Notes under the pieces: generated by a model
Seen by the model: the letters and a program-made list of their open reading frames with translations, nothing else
What the model was told of the DNA's origin: nothing
Database searches by the model: none
Source of the DNA: Sphingosinicella sp.
Lineage (GTDB): Bacteria; Pseudomonadota; Alphaproteobacteria; Sphingomonadales; Sphingomonadaceae
DNA length: 64,000 bases
Assembly: GCA_013816585.1 (NCBI GenBank)
Contig: JACDEE010000001.1
Coordinates: 139,001-203,000, forward strand
Direction: 5' to 3'
Position numbers and translations under genes: made by a program
Shown here: positions 55,615-64,000 of the stretch, in pieces
How the letters are laid out: every line of letters starts with the position of its first letter
Position numbering within the stretch: the stretch's first letter is position 1

Positions 55615-57213
55615 ATGCGCGAATTTTCCCAGCTTCTCGACGGCCTCGTCTACACGCGTTCGCGCAACGCCAAGCTGAAGCTGATTGGCGACTATCTGAA
55701 GCGCACGCCAGACCCCGACCGCGGATATGCGCTCGCTGCCCTGACCGGGGAGCTTGACCTGCCCGCGGTCAAGGCGGCCACGATCCGGGGCATCACCGAA
55801 GAGCGCGTCGATCCCATCCTGCTTCATATGAGCCGTGATTATGTCGGCGACCTTGCCGAAACCGTGTCCCTGCTCTGGCCCAAGCGGATCGACCAGCCGG
55901 CGGACATGGATGACGGCACCTTGCGCCTGTCCAATATCGTCGAGCGGCTGGCCAGTCTCGGCCGCTCCGAAGCGCCCCAGGCGCTGGCCGACATGCTCGA
56001 TCATCTGGATGCGAGCGGCCGCTATGCGCTGCTGAAACTTGCTACCGGCGCCTTGCGGATCGGGGTTTCCGCGCGCCTCGCCAAGCTGGCGCTCGCGCAG
56101 GCATTCGACCTCGATGTCGATGCGGTGGAAGAGGTCTGGCACGGTATCGGGGTGCCTTATGCGCCTCTGTTTGACTGGGCCGAAGGCAGAGGCGAACAAC
56201 CGACCGCCAGAGACGTGCCGGTCTTTCGGCCGTTCATGCTCGCCCACCCGCTCGACGATTTGCGAGTCTCCCTCGCCGAATATGCGGCCGAATGGAAATG
56301 GGACGGAATCCGAGTGCAGATCGTGCGCGTCGGCGGCGAGACGCGACTCTACAGCCGGGCCGGCGACGATATCACCCGCAGCTTTCCCGACGTCGCGGCG
56401 GCCTTCGAATCCGAAGGCGTGGTCGATGGCGAATTGCTGGTGAAAGGCGAGGCCCAGGGAGCGGAGCAACATGGCGGTGGCGCAGCAAGCTTCAACGCGC
56501 TGCAGCAGCGGCTCGGGCGCAAGACCGTATCCCCGAAAATGCTGGGTGATTATCCGGCATTCGTGCGGCTTTACGATATTCTGATCGACGGGGCCGAAGA
56601 TGTTCGGATGCTGCCCTGGCGGGAGCGGCGGGCAAGGCTCGAAGCTTTCGTCCCGCGCCTCGATCCCGAACGCTTCGATCTTTCTTCGCTGATCGAGGCA
56701 GCGGATTTCGATCAGTTGGAGGAGATACGGGCGGGATCGCGCGACGCCGCGATCGAAGGGGTAATGCTGAAGCGCCGCGACAGTCCCTATGTGCCGGGTC
56801 GGAAGACCGGCCATTGGTATAAATGGAAGCGTGATCCGCTGAATGCCGACTGCGTCCTGATGTACGCCCAGCGCGGCAGCGGCAAGCGTTCCTCTTATTA
56901 TTCGGATTTCACCTTTGGCTGCTGGAACGCGGAGGACGAACTGCTTCCCGTCGGCAAGGCATATTTCGGATTTACCGACGAAGAACTGATGTGGCTCGAC
57001 CGGTTCGTGCGCAACCACACGGTGCAGCGTTTCGGCCCGGTGCGGGAGGTAGAAAAGACACTGGTGCTCGAAGTGGCGTTCGATTCGATCAACAACAGCA
57101 AGCGCCATAAATCCGGCCTGGCCATGCGCTTTCCAAGGATCTCGCGTATCAGGAAGGACAAGCCGGCCGCCGAAGCCGACCGGATCGAGACGCTGGAAAA
57201 AATGGTGAACTGA
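55615..57213 (+). CDS. ATP-dependent DNA ligase (cisplatin damage response type)
   Basis: 532-residue ligase that seals nicks using ATP. The adenylation motif I is KWDGIR with nucleophile K228 (EWKWDGIRVQI). Later motifs are RLYSRAGDDIT, VDGELLVKG, EGVMLKRRDSPYVPGRKTGHWYKWKRD (motifs IV-V region) and the C-terminal OB-fold. The N-terminal 200 residues are the DNA-binding domain. It is the namesake of the ligase-associated repair set, and its partners PdeM, Lhr-core and exonuclease lie 8 to 17 kb away in this window instead of in one operon. Confidence 0.94.
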   Translation: MREFSQLLDGLVYTRSRNAKLKLIGDYLKRTPDPDRGYALAALTGELDLPAVKAATIRGITEERVDPILLHMSRDYVGDLAETVSLLWPKRIDQPADMDDGTLRLSNIVERLASLGRSEAPQALADMLDHLDASGRYALLKLATGALRIGVSARLAKLALAQAFDLDVDAVEEVWHGIGVPYAPLFDWAEGRGEQPTARDVPVFRPFMLAHPLDDLRVSLAEYAAEWKWDGIRVQIVRVGGETRLYSRAGDDITRSFPDVAAAFESEGVVDGELLVKGEAQGAEQHGGGAASFNALQQRLGRKTVSPKMLGDYPAFVRLYDILIDGAEDVRMLPWRERRARLEAFVPRLDPERFDLSSLIEAADFDQLEEIRAGSRDAAIEGVMLKRRDSPYVPGRKTGHWYKWKRDPLNADCVLMYAQRGSGKRSSYYSDFTFGCWNAEDELLPVGKAYFGFTDEELMWLDRFVRNHTVQRFGPVREVEKTLVLEVAFDSINNSKRHKSGLAMRFPRISRIRKDKPAAEADRIETLEKMVN

Positions 57214-57217
57214 AGCC

Positions 57218-57394
57218 TTAGGCGGCGACCACCTGGCGCGAGGCGGCCATCGGCCTATCGCCGGCCATCACCAAGGCTTCATATTTTTCGGCGAGCTCGA
57301 GGTGACGAGCTCTGGCTTCCGGAGTCACCGAACGTCTCGCCGCGAGCATCTCTGCCGCAGCCCGTCTCCGGAAGTACCTCAAGTCACTTTCCAT
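57218..57394 (-). CDS. Small helical hypothetical protein
   Basis: 58-residue charged helical protein MESDLRYFRRRAAAEMLAAR with RARHLELAEKYEALV. Short proteins with the pattern 'YFRRRAxxE...AxxAHxELAxxYxxL' are widespread in sphingomonads; function unknown. GAGGGG precedes ATG 57394. Extension to an earlier start is not supported. Convergent with the ligase (4-bp gap). Confidence 0.75.
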   Translation of the reverse strand: MESDLRYFRRRAAAEMLAARRSVTPEARARHLELAEKYEALVMAGDRPMAASRQVVAA

Positions 57395-57496
57395 CGAGCC
57401 CCCTCGGTGTAAAAGCCTGCCTTTTCGTAGCGTAACCGTAATAAGGCCGTCAAGTTGACCAAGAATTAACCCGGAAATGCGGTAATTCCGCAAAGA

Positions 57497-57532
57497 AAAG
57501 CCCGGCTCGCTCTTATCGAACGGCCGGGCTTT
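57497..57532 (-). terminator. Rho-independent terminator after the cold-shock gene
   Basis: 10-bp stem AAAGCCCGGC / GCCGGGCTTT with a 16-nt loop. On the minus strand it is followed by TTTTCTTT, 27 bp beyond the cold-shock stop. It could also end transcription from the plus side. Confidence 0.75.
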
Positions 57533-57559
57533 CTGTTTGCCGACTCGGCCGAGTCGTCG

Positions 57560-58390
57560 TTACTGAACCGGCTGAAGATTCACCGCTGCCGTCTTGCCGC
57601 GGCGATCGACTTCAAGCTCGAACTCCAGACGATCGCCTTCGTTGAGGCTGACCATTCCGGCGCGTTCGACCGCCGAAATATGGACGAACGCGTCCGGCTG
57701 TCCGTCGTCGCGGCTGATGAAGCCGAAGCCCTTCATCGCGTTGAAGAACTTGACCGTGCCTGATGCCTTTTCGCCGGTCAGCTGACGCTGAGGCCCACCG
57801 GCACCACCGCCGCCACCGAAGCCGCCGCCGTCACGATCCTCGCGAGGAGCGCGATCCTCGACCGGGAGCGGATCGCCCTCGATCTTGAGGTCGGTTGCCG
57901 AAATCCGTCCGCCGCGATCCACCAGGGTGAATCCCAGCGGTTGGCCTTCGGCCAGACCGGTAAGGCCGGCTTGCTCGACAGCGGAAATGTGAACGAACAC
58001 ATCCTCGCCGCCATCGTCGCGGACGACGAAGCCGAAACCCTTTTGGGCGTTGAAGAATTTTACGACGCCTTTGCCTTCGCCAACGACCTGGGGAGGCATG
58101 CCGCCGCCGCGTGGGCCGCCGAAGCCGCCACCAGCGCCACCGCCTGCGCCACCGCCGCCGCGATAGCCGCCACCGCCGCCGCCGCCGTATGGCGCACGAT
58201 CGCCACCGCCGAAGCCGCCGCGGTCGCCATAATTGCCTCCGCCGCCGCCACCGCCATATGGCGCCCGATCGCCACCGCCGAAGCCGCCGCGATCACCAAA
58301 GCTGGGAGTGAAATTGTCCTCGCCGAAACCGTCGCGCTTGTCTCTGCCGCGCCCGCCGCGATCCCCACGGCGCCCTTTATCAAAACTCAT
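57560..58390 (-). CDS. Two-domain cold-shock protein with Gly/Arg-rich N-terminus
   Basis: 276-residue RNA-binding protein. Two cold-shock domains are visible (about 103-168 and 206-273), each with RNP1-like (KGFGFV/KGFGFI) and RNP2-like (DVFVHI/DAFVHI) motifs. The first 100 residues are a Gly/Arg/Asp-rich low-complexity region with a 23-residue repeat (32-54 and 55-77). Double-CSD proteins are typical of alphaproteobacteria; the RGG-like leader suggests RNA chaperone or condensate behaviour. The long 195-bp upstream region may hold a cold-responsive leader. Confidence 0.92.
   Translation of the reverse strand: MSFDKGRRGDRGGRGRDKRDGFGEDNFTPSFGDRGGFGGGDRAPYGGGGGGGNYGDRGGFGGGDRAPYGGGGGGGYRGGGGAGGGAGGGFGGPRGGGMPPQVVGEGKGVVKFFNAQKGFGFVVRDDGGEDVFVHISAVEQAGLTGLAEGQPLGFTLVDRGGRISATDLKIEGDPLPVEDRAPREDRDGGGFGGGGGAGGPQRQLTGEKASGTVKFFNAMKGFGFISRDDGQPDAFVHISAVERAGMVSLNEGDRLEFELEVDRRGKTAAVNLQPVQ
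58160..58297 (-). repeat. 69-bp direct repeat inside the cold-shock gene
   Basis: Two tandem 69-bp units encode GDRGGFGGGDRAPY plus a Gly7 run. They lie in the low-complexity leader and should be prone to copy-number change. Confidence 0.8.
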
Positions 58391-58585
58391 GCCTTCAAAG
58401 TCTTTCCCGCGCCCGTAACCCTGTCAAACCACCGCGCTGGGCTGAACGCGCAAACGGCCCTGGCGCGTTGAAAAAAATGGCGCACCGCCGAATCTCATAG
58501 CTTAATTTTCGACTTCGGGCGACTCTCTTTCAGCGTAGCGGCCCAAGCGCGCTATCCGCAACGTCGGCGCTGCAGGAATCGGCCG

Positions 58586-59518
58586 TCAATGTTTGCGGGC
58601 GAATCGGTGATGTATCGCCACGATCAGCGCGCCCAACACTAGTCCCGCAATCCCCGATCCGATGGCTCCGATGGTCCATGTGACGGCGCCTTTCATCGCC
58701 GGCACGGCATGGCCGCCCGCTTCCGCCAGGTCGTGGATGAAATGGGCGAGTCCCGACAAACCAAAGCTTTCGAGACCGTGCACCACAATGCCCCCGCCTA
58801 CCCAGATCATTGCCGCAATCCCAATCACCGACAAAGCCGACATCAGCCGGGGCATCAGATGCACCAGTCCCCGCCCCAAGGCGCGGGAAGCGGCGTTCCG
58901 GCGCTGCGCCAGATGAAACCCGATATCGTCCATTTTGACGATCAAGCCGACCAACCCATAAACACCGATGGTGATCGCCACGGCGACTATGGCCAGGATC
59001 GCGGAGCGCGTTATGAACGGCTCGGTCGCCACTTCGGCAAGCGCGATGGCCATGATTTCGGCCGAGAGGATAAAATCGGTCCATACCGCGCCTGCGACCA
59101 TTTCCCGTTCATGGCCTTCGCTGCCAAGCTCCGCCGCGTCTTCCGCCAGGCTATGCTTCCCGCCGGAAATGGATTCCCACACTTTCTCGGCGCCTTCGAA
59201 ACACAGATAAGCGCCGCCTACCATCAGCAACGGCGTTATCGCCCAGGGAAGAAGAGCGCTCAGTGCCAGTGCCACGGGCAGGATGATGAGCAGCTTGTTC
59301 TTGAGCGATCCCTTCGCGATTCGGGCGATGATCGGCAATTCGCGGTCCGGAGTGAACCCGGTGACATAGCGCGGCGTAACGGCAGTATCGTCGACCACGA
59401 CCCCGGCCGCCTTCATTCCCGCACGACCTGCGGCAGCGCCGATATCATCGATGGAGGCGGCGGCAAGCTTGGTGATGGCCGCGACATCGTCGAGCAGGGC
59501 GGCAAGGCCGGAAGGCAT
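58586..59518 (-). CDS. DUF808 family inner-membrane protein (YedI-like)
   Basis: 310-residue polytopic protein of the YedI type. Family segments are LLDDVAAITKLAAASIDDIG and KAAGVVVDDTAVTPRYVTGF at the N-terminus, LLMVGGAYLCFEGAEKVWE in the middle and about six to seven transmembrane helices overall. Function unknown. It stands alone, divergent from RNase D. Confidence 0.9.
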   Translation of the reverse strand: MPSGLAALLDDVAAITKLAAASIDDIGAAAGRAGMKAAGVVVDDTAVTPRYVTGFTPDRELPIIARIAKGSLKNKLLIILPVALALSALLPWAITPLLMVGGAYLCFEGAEKVWESISGGKHSLAEDAAELGSEGHEREMVAGAVWTDFILSAEIMAIALAEVATEPFITRSAILAIVAVAITIGVYGLVGLIVKMDDIGFHLAQRRNAASRALGRGLVHLMPRLMSALSVIGIAAMIWVGGGIVVHGLESFGLSGLAHFIHDLAEAGGHAVPAMKGAVTWTIGAIGSGIAGLVLGALIVAIHHRFARKH

Positions 59519-59617
59519 GAAGGTTCAACTCCTTGAGGACGTTCCCCTGTTAAAAGGAGACGCGAAGCGATCAAGCGCGCATTGAGCCTCCCTGCGCTTT
59601 ATCCTAAGGGATGGCGC

Positions 59618-60235
59618 ATGAGCGTTCATTTTCATGAAGAAGACCTGCCCGAAGGCGTACTGGCCCCCGGGCCTCTCGCCGTCGATACCGAGACAATGGG
59701 CCTGCAACTGGGCCGCGACCGATTATGCGTGGTGCAGATTTCGGACGGGCGCGGCGATGAGCATCTGGTCCGCTTCGGCCGGGGGAGCGATTATGCGGCC
59801 CCCAATCTGAAAGCCGTGCTCGCCGATCCGGATCGCCTCAAACTCTATCATTTCGGTCGCTTCGACCTGGCTTCGATCCGCGCCTATCTGGGCGTGATGG
59901 CGGAGCCGGTATATTGCACCAAGACCGCATCGCGCCTGATCCGAACCTATACCGACCGGCATGGCCTGAAGGATCTGGTCAAGGATCTGCTCGGCACCGA
60001 AATTTCCAAGCAGCAGCAGACCTCGGACTGGGGAGCCGCCGAGCTCAGCGACGCGCAGAAGGAGTATGCCGCTTCGGACGTTCGCTATTTGCACGCGCTG
60101 AAGCAAAAACTGGACGAACGGCTGGAGCGCGAAGGACGGATGCGCCTGGCCCAGGCCTGTTTCGATTTCCTCCCCCATCGGGCTTTGCTCGATCTCGCGG
60201 GCTGGCCGGAGGTCGACATTTTCGCCCATGCCTGA
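59618..60235 (+). CDS. rnd: Ribonuclease D, short form
   Basis: 205-residue 3'-5' exonuclease of the DEDDy group: D23 and E25 in LAVDTETMGLQ, a further Asp in YHFGRFDLASIR, and YAASDVRYLH (Y/D). HRDC domains of canonical RNase D are absent, as is common in alphaproteobacteria; it probably trims structured RNA such as tRNA precursors. AAGGGATGG precedes ATG 59618. It is followed directly by lptC. Confidence 0.92.
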   Translation: MSVHFHEEDLPEGVLAPGPLAVDTETMGLQLGRDRLCVVQISDGRGDEHLVRFGRGSDYAAPNLKAVLADPDRLKLYHFGRFDLASIRAYLGVMAEPVYCTKTASRLIRTYTDRHGLKDLVKDLLGTEISKQQQTSDWGAAELSDAQKEYAASDVRYLHALKQKLDERLEREGRMRLAQACFDFLPHRALLDLAGWPEVDIFAHA

Positions 60236-60258
60236 GCATTCGATATCCAGACTGGCCA

Positions 60259-60897
60259 ATGTCTGAGCTGGCGGCGCGCGAACGGATCGTGAAACGCAGC
60301 TGGGCATCGCCTGGGGGCGTGCATGACGCGGTCATCCAGTCGCTCAAGATCGTGCTTCCCGTGCTGATAGGGCTGCTTACCGCCTATCTCGCCTTGGCCC
60401 CGCTTTCGAAAACGCGCGAGATCAGCTTCATTCTCGACAAGAACAAGGTCGCGGTGGCGAAAGAGCGGATGCGCGTCCGCTCCGCCAGCTATCAGGGACA
60501 GGATAATCGCGGACGGCCCTTCACGATCGAGGCCGACACCGCGGTCCAGGCGACTTCGCGCGATCCGATCGTAGACATCGTCGGAATGGCCGCGCGGATC
60601 GAGCTTGGCGACGGACCCGCGACGTTGCAGGCGGAGCGCGGACGCTATGACCTGGAGGGCGAGACCGTCGATGTGATCGGCCCGATCCTGTTCAACGCCC
60701 ATGACGGCTATCGGCTCGAAACGCGCGATGTCGCGGTGAACCTCAACGACCGGACGCTGACCAGCAATGGCCGGGTCGAGGGTCGCATGAAGCTCGGCCG
60801 CTTCACCGCCGACCGCATGACCGCCAATCTTCCCGAGCGCCGGGTCGTGCTTACCGGCCGCGCGCGCTTGTATATCGTGCAAGGCGGCATCAGATGA
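60259..60897 (+). CDS. lptC: LPS export periplasmic protein LptC
   Basis: 212-residue bitopic protein. One membrane helix (about 29-48) is followed by a beta-jellyroll periplasmic part (IVDIVGMAARIELGDGPATL, LNDRTLTSNGRVEGRMKLG) that receives LPS from LptBFG and hands it to LptA. Overlaps lptA by ATGA. Confidence 0.9.
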   Translation: MSELAARERIVKRSWASPGGVHDAVIQSLKIVLPVLIGLLTAYLALAPLSKTREISFILDKNKVAVAKERMRVRSASYQGQDNRGRPFTIEADTAVQATSRDPIVDIVGMAARIELGDGPATLQAERGRYDLEGETVDVIGPILFNAHDGYRLETRDVAVNLNDRTLTSNGRVEGRMKLGRFTADRMTANLPERRVVLTGRARLYIVQGGIR

Positions 60898-61439
60898 GGG
60901 GCATGAACAAAGCCGCTTTCGCTGCCGCGACAGGAGTCGCTTCCCTGTCCGCTCTCGCGGTTTCCCCGGCGATCGGTCAAAGCCCGCCGTCCGCATTGCA
61001 GGGACATAATACCAATGCCCCGGTTACCGTGGCTTCCGACAGGATCGAAGTGCAGGATCGCGCCGACCGCGCGATATTTTCCGGCAATGTGGTGGCCACC
61101 CAATCCGACCTGACGCTGAACGCCGCGCGGATCACGGTCGCCTACACCAACAGGCAAGGTATCCAGATCGAACGTCTGGACGCGAGCGGCGGTGTGACGG
61201 TGCGAAGTCCGTCGGAAACGGCCCGCGGGCAATTTGCCGTTTACGACCTCAACAACCGGCTGATCACGCTGGTCGGCGGCGTCACCCTGACCCGGGGCGC
61301 CTCGCGCGTCAGCGGCGGACGGCTGGTGATAGACCTCAGCACCGGCCGCGCCGTGATGGACGGCGCCGGGCCGCCGGGCACCAGCAGCCAAAGCGGGCGC
61401 GTCACCGGCACTTTCACCGTGCCACAGCGTAGCAATTGA
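60894..61439 (+). CDS. lptA: LPS transport periplasmic protein LptA
   Basis: 181-residue periplasmic OstA/LptA-domain protein with a signal peptide (about 1-28, SPAIGQ). Segments VTVASDRIEVQDRADRAIFS, GNVVATQSDLTLNA and GGVTLTRGASRVSGGRLVID are the repeated beta-strands that bridge the periplasm in the Lpt machine. The start overlaps lptC; the 137-bp gap to lptB may contain a promoter. Confidence 0.93.
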   Translation: MRGMNKAAFAAATGVASLSALAVSPAIGQSPPSALQGHNTNAPVTVASDRIEVQDRADRAIFSGNVVATQSDLTLNAARITVAYTNRQGIQIERLDASGGVTVRSPSETARGQFAVYDLNNRLITLVGGVTLTRGASRVSGGRLVIDLSTGRAVMDGAGPPGTSSQSGRVTGTFTVPQRSN

Positions 61440-61576
61440 GAAGCAGCGGTCTACCGCAAACATAAGCCCTTAGCGTCGATCGGTACTGGACTTGCCGACC
61501 AAGTCATGCAGGAATCCTGCCAATTCGGGCATAAGGACGCTTCGCCCGAACGATTGGCTGTGATAGCGGAGCCCGG

Positions 61577-62356
61577 ATGAACGACGCGACCCTCATCGAC
61601 CAGCCTTCGAATGCCTCGGCGCTCGGCGAAATCTCACGCGGGCTTTCGGTGGTATCGATCGCCAAATCCTATGACCGCAAATCGGTCCTGAAGGACGTGT
61701 CGCTCGGCCTCGACCGCGGCGAAGTCGTCGGCCTGCTCGGCCCCAACGGCGCGGGCAAGACGACCTGCTTCTATTCGATCATGGGCCTGGTGAAGCCTGA
61801 CAGCGGCCGCATCCTGCTCGACGGCAAGGATATTACCGGCCTTCCCATGTACCGCCGCGCGGTGCTGGGTATCGGTTACCTGCCGCAGGAAACATCGATC
61901 TTCAGGGGCCTCACCGTCTCGCAGAACATCATGGCGGTGCTGGAGGTGGCTGAGCCCGACCGCGAGGTGCGGGAGCAAAGGCTGGAACAGTTGCTCGACG
62001 AATTCAGCATCGGCCGATTGCGCGATTCGCCGGCCATGGCGCTTTCGGGCGGCGAGCGGCGCCGATGTGAGATTGCTCGCGCTCTGGCCGCGGACCCTTC
62101 GATCATGCTGCTCGACGAACCCTTTGCCGGCATCGATCCCATTTCGATTTCTGACATTCGCGATCTGGTGGGGGAATTGAAAAAGCGGGATATCGGCGTA
62201 CTCATTACCGATCATAATGTCCGCGAAACGCTCGACATCGTGGATCGCGCCTGCATCATCTATGATGGACAGGTGCTGTTCGCGGGCAGCCCGGAAGCGC
62301 TTGTCGCCGACGAGAATGTCCGGCGCCTCTATCTCGGCGAGAGCTTCGAGTTGTAA
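61577..62356 (+). CDS. lptB: LPS export ABC ATPase LptB
   Basis: 259-residue ABC ATPase powering LPS extraction with LptFG. Walker A is GPNGAGKTTCF, signature LSGGERRRCEIARALA and Walker B IMLLDEPFAGIDP; the LptB-specific GIGYLPQETSIFRGLTVSQN is present. About 25 extra N-terminal residues precede the ABC core. Directly followed by rpoN (2-bp gap), the classic lptB-rpoN pair. Confidence 0.95.
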   Translation: MNDATLIDQPSNASALGEISRGLSVVSIAKSYDRKSVLKDVSLGLDRGEVVGLLGPNGAGKTTCFYSIMGLVKPDSGRILLDGKDITGLPMYRRAVLGIGYLPQETSIFRGLTVSQNIMAVLEVAEPDREVREQRLEQLLDEFSIGRLRDSPAMALSGGERRRCEIARALAADPSIMLLDEPFAGIDPISISDIRDLVGELKKRDIGVLITDHNVRETLDIVDRACIIYDGQVLFAGSPEALVADENVRRLYLGESFEL

Positions 62357-62358
62357 AT

Positions 62359-63891
62359 ATGGCGCTCGGGCCTCGCCTGGACTTACGCCAAAGCCAATCG
62401 CTGGTGATGACGCCGCAGCTGCAGCAGGCGATCCGCCTGCTCGCGCTTTCCAATCTCGAGATCGAAGGCTTCATCGCCGAGGAAATGGAAAAGAATCCGT
62501 TGCTCGACAGCGGCGGATCGGACGATGACCCGAATCTGGAATCTCCACCGGTCGGCGAAACCGAAATGGCGGGCGATGGCGCGGACAGTCCCGACATCGT
62601 CGACCTGGTCGCGTCAGGAGATGTCCAGCAGGATGCTCCGCTGGACGTCGATTATGACAGCGAGGATTTCCACCAGGACAGCGAAGCGGATTCGATGCGC
62701 GGCGCGCCGGAAGGATTGGGCCTCGATGGCGGATTGGGTCTGGACCGGGCCGGACCGGGCGGTGGCGAGGACGTGGATTATGACAGCTTCGCCGCCGGGG
62801 ACATATCGCTGCAGGATCATCTCCTGGCGCAGGCCGGCGCTTCGCTGTCGGATACGGACCTGCTGATAGCCACCCAGATTATCGAACAGCTCGAGGAAAC
62901 CGGCTATTTTTGCGAGTCGTTGAGCGAGCTGGCCGGGCGGCTCGGCGCGCCGCTGGGCGAGGTCGAGCATGTGCTTGCGGTGGTTCAGACCTTCGACCCT
63001 GCCGGGATCGCCGCCCGGTCGCTGGCGGAATGCCTCGCGATCCAGGCGAAAGAGGCCGGCCGATACGATCCGGCAATGGCCCGGCTGATCGACAATCTGG
63101 ATTACCTCGCCAAGGGCAATCTTGGAGCGTTGAAGCGCATTTGCGGAGTCGATGACGAAGATCTGCGCGACATGATCCGCGAGCTTCGCGCCCTTGATCC
63201 GAAGCCTGGATGCCGCTTCGGGTCGGGGGACCGCATCGACGGCATCGTGCCGGACGTGTTCGTCGCCAGGCGCAGCCATGGCTGGGCAATCGAATTGAAT
63301 GGGGCGACGCTCCCAAGGCTGCTCGTCAACCGGACCTATTATACCGAACTGGCCGGCGGCGCTCAGGACCGGAAATCAAAGGCCTGGCTGGCCGAATGCC
63401 TGGCTAGCGCCAATTGGCTGCTGAAGGCGCTCGATCAGCGCGCGCGGACGATCATCAAGGTATCGACCGAGATAGTGAAACAGCAGGATGCTTTTTTTCG
63501 GCAGGGCGTCGCCCATCTCCGCCCGCTCACATTGAGGGCGGTTGCCGATGCGATCGGAATGCACGAATCGACCGTCAGCCGGGTCACTTCCAACAAATAT
63601 CTGGCCTGTGACCGCGGCCTGTTCGAGCTCAAATATTTCTTCACCAGCGGCATTCAGAGCTCGGATGGAGGAGACGCCGTGTCGGCCGAAGCGGTCAAGA
63701 GCCACATCAAGAGTCTGATCGGTGCCGAGGATCCAAAGGCAATCTTGTCCGACGATCAATTGGTCGACCTGTTACGCGCTAAGGGTTTCGACATAGCCCG
63801 CCGGACGGTCGCCAAATATCGAGAGGTGATAGGGATCGGATCGTCCGTCCAGCGCCGCCGCCAGAAAGCGATCGGCAGCCACGCCACCTGA
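62359..63891 (+). CDS. rpoN: RNA polymerase sigma-54 factor
   Basis: 510-residue sigma factor for -24/-12 promoters activated by enhancer-binding ATPases. The Gln/Leu-rich region I (LRQSQSLVMTPQLQQAIRLL), acidic region II, core-binding region III, a helix-turn-helix (DAIGMHESTVSRVTSNKYL) and the RpoN box ARRTVAKYRE near residues 480-490 are all seen. IHF, whose alpha subunit is also encoded here, usually assists these promoters. Confidence 0.96.
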   Translation: MALGPRLDLRQSQSLVMTPQLQQAIRLLALSNLEIEGFIAEEMEKNPLLDSGGSDDDPNLESPPVGETEMAGDGADSPDIVDLVASGDVQQDAPLDVDYDSEDFHQDSEADSMRGAPEGLGLDGGLGLDRAGPGGGEDVDYDSFAAGDISLQDHLLAQAGASLSDTDLLIATQIIEQLEETGYFCESLSELAGRLGAPLGEVEHVLAVVQTFDPAGIAARSLAECLAIQAKEAGRYDPAMARLIDNLDYLAKGNLGALKRICGVDDEDLRDMIRELRALDPKPGCRFGSGDRIDGIVPDVFVARRSHGWAIELNGATLPRLLVNRTYYTELAGGAQDRKSKAWLAECLASANWLLKALDQRARTIIKVSTEIVKQQDAFFRQGVAHLRPLTLRAVADAIGMHESTVSRVTSNKYLACDRGLFELKYFFTSGIQSSDGGDAVSAEAVKSHIKSLIGAEDPKAILSDDQLVDLLRAKGFDIARRTVAKYREVIGIGSSVQRRRQKAIGSHAT

Positions 63892-64000
63892 CGCCAGAGT
63901 TAAAGCAGCCGGGTCACACCTTAGATGAGGCGGTGACCAAGCCGGCAATCAAAGTGCCGTGTCGCGCAGGTCGTTGGGGGCCTAGCCGCGTTCAGGCGAG

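Noticed and set aside
55423-57108. 561-codon minus-strand open frame
   Set aside because: Antisense to the DNA ligase with its KWDG motif. Only its 3' part coincides with the genuine 28-codon ORF at 55431-55517, which is in the same frame but has its own binding site and start.
58090-58310. GCC-rich repetitive tract considered as an intergenic repeat
   Set aside because: It is the coding sequence of the Gly-rich leader of the cold-shock protein in the minus strand.
63892-64000. Start of a ribosome hibernation factor gene expected after rpoN
   Set aside because: The 109 bp to the window end show no start codon with a convincing binding site and N-terminus, so no gene is called.

Overview
The window looks like chromosomal DNA of a sphingomonad (Alphaproteobacteria, Sphingomonadales). 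It is GC-rich with tightly packed genes and many ATGA or GTGA start/stop overlaps. The gene orders are typical of the class: ctaC-ctaD-ctaB-ORF-ctaG-ctaE-DUF983-SURF1; rpmF-plsX-fabH-ihfA-merR; pyrE-pdxJ-acpS-lepB; and lptC-lptA-lptB-rpoN. A class I lysyl-tRNA synthetase, MipZ and DivK point the same way. The genus cannot be fixed from sequence reading alone.

Region 1 (1-6222) is the right end of an integrated mobile element. It holds the 3' end of a LysR gene with an in-frame amber codon, a DUF3363-type relaxase, a GNAT acetyltransferase between two hairpins, a small hypothetical gene, and an ATGA-linked run of RelE/HigB-like toxin, HigA-like antitoxin and large serine recombinase. The recombinase reading frame runs antisense through a host tRNA-Ser(GGA), whose 3' end is probably the attachment site. 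The left end lies outside the window.

Region 2 (6216-16627) is core genome: a pterin carbinolamine dehydratase, a minimal zinc metallopeptidase, ccmA-ccmB for cytochrome c maturation and, on the minus strand, the aa3-type cytochrome c oxidase operon. That operon has its assembly factors and ends in an M16 peptidase and an rRNA-type methyltransferase.

Region 3 (16812-28822) holds pyrE-pdxJ-acpS-lepB and an AI-2E exporter, then a membrane FKBP, ribosomal protein S21, an orphan [2Fe-2S] molybdo-hydroxylase subunit, an Arg/Asp-repeat RcnB-like secreted protein, an amidohydrolase, a 2OG oxygenase, a DUF885 lipoprotein and class I LysRS.

Region 4 (28861-36490) has a DinG/XPD-like helicase followed by a SixA-like phosphatase. 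Between them lies an unusual 17-bp tandem repeat that forms three hexapeptide mini-ORFs chained by ATGA overlaps. Next come the merR/ihfA/fabH/plsX/rpmF cluster, a probably frameshifted MAPEG gene and an MBL hydrolase.

Region 5 (36627-57394) holds a fused pabB-pabC, a Tat-type msrB, a PAS hybrid histidine kinase, an M19 dipeptidase, phosphomannomutase, a J-domain protein, mipZ, panC, divK, rpmG and others. It also contains all four parts of the ligase-associated DNA repair set (PdeM, Lhr-core helicase, MBL exonuclease, ATP-dependent ligase), spread over 18 kb. Several very small membrane ORFs lie near these repair genes.

Region 6 (57560-64000) has a two-domain Gly-rich cold-shock protein, a DUF808 membrane protein, RNase D, the LPS transport genes lptC/lptA/lptB and rpoN (sigma-54).
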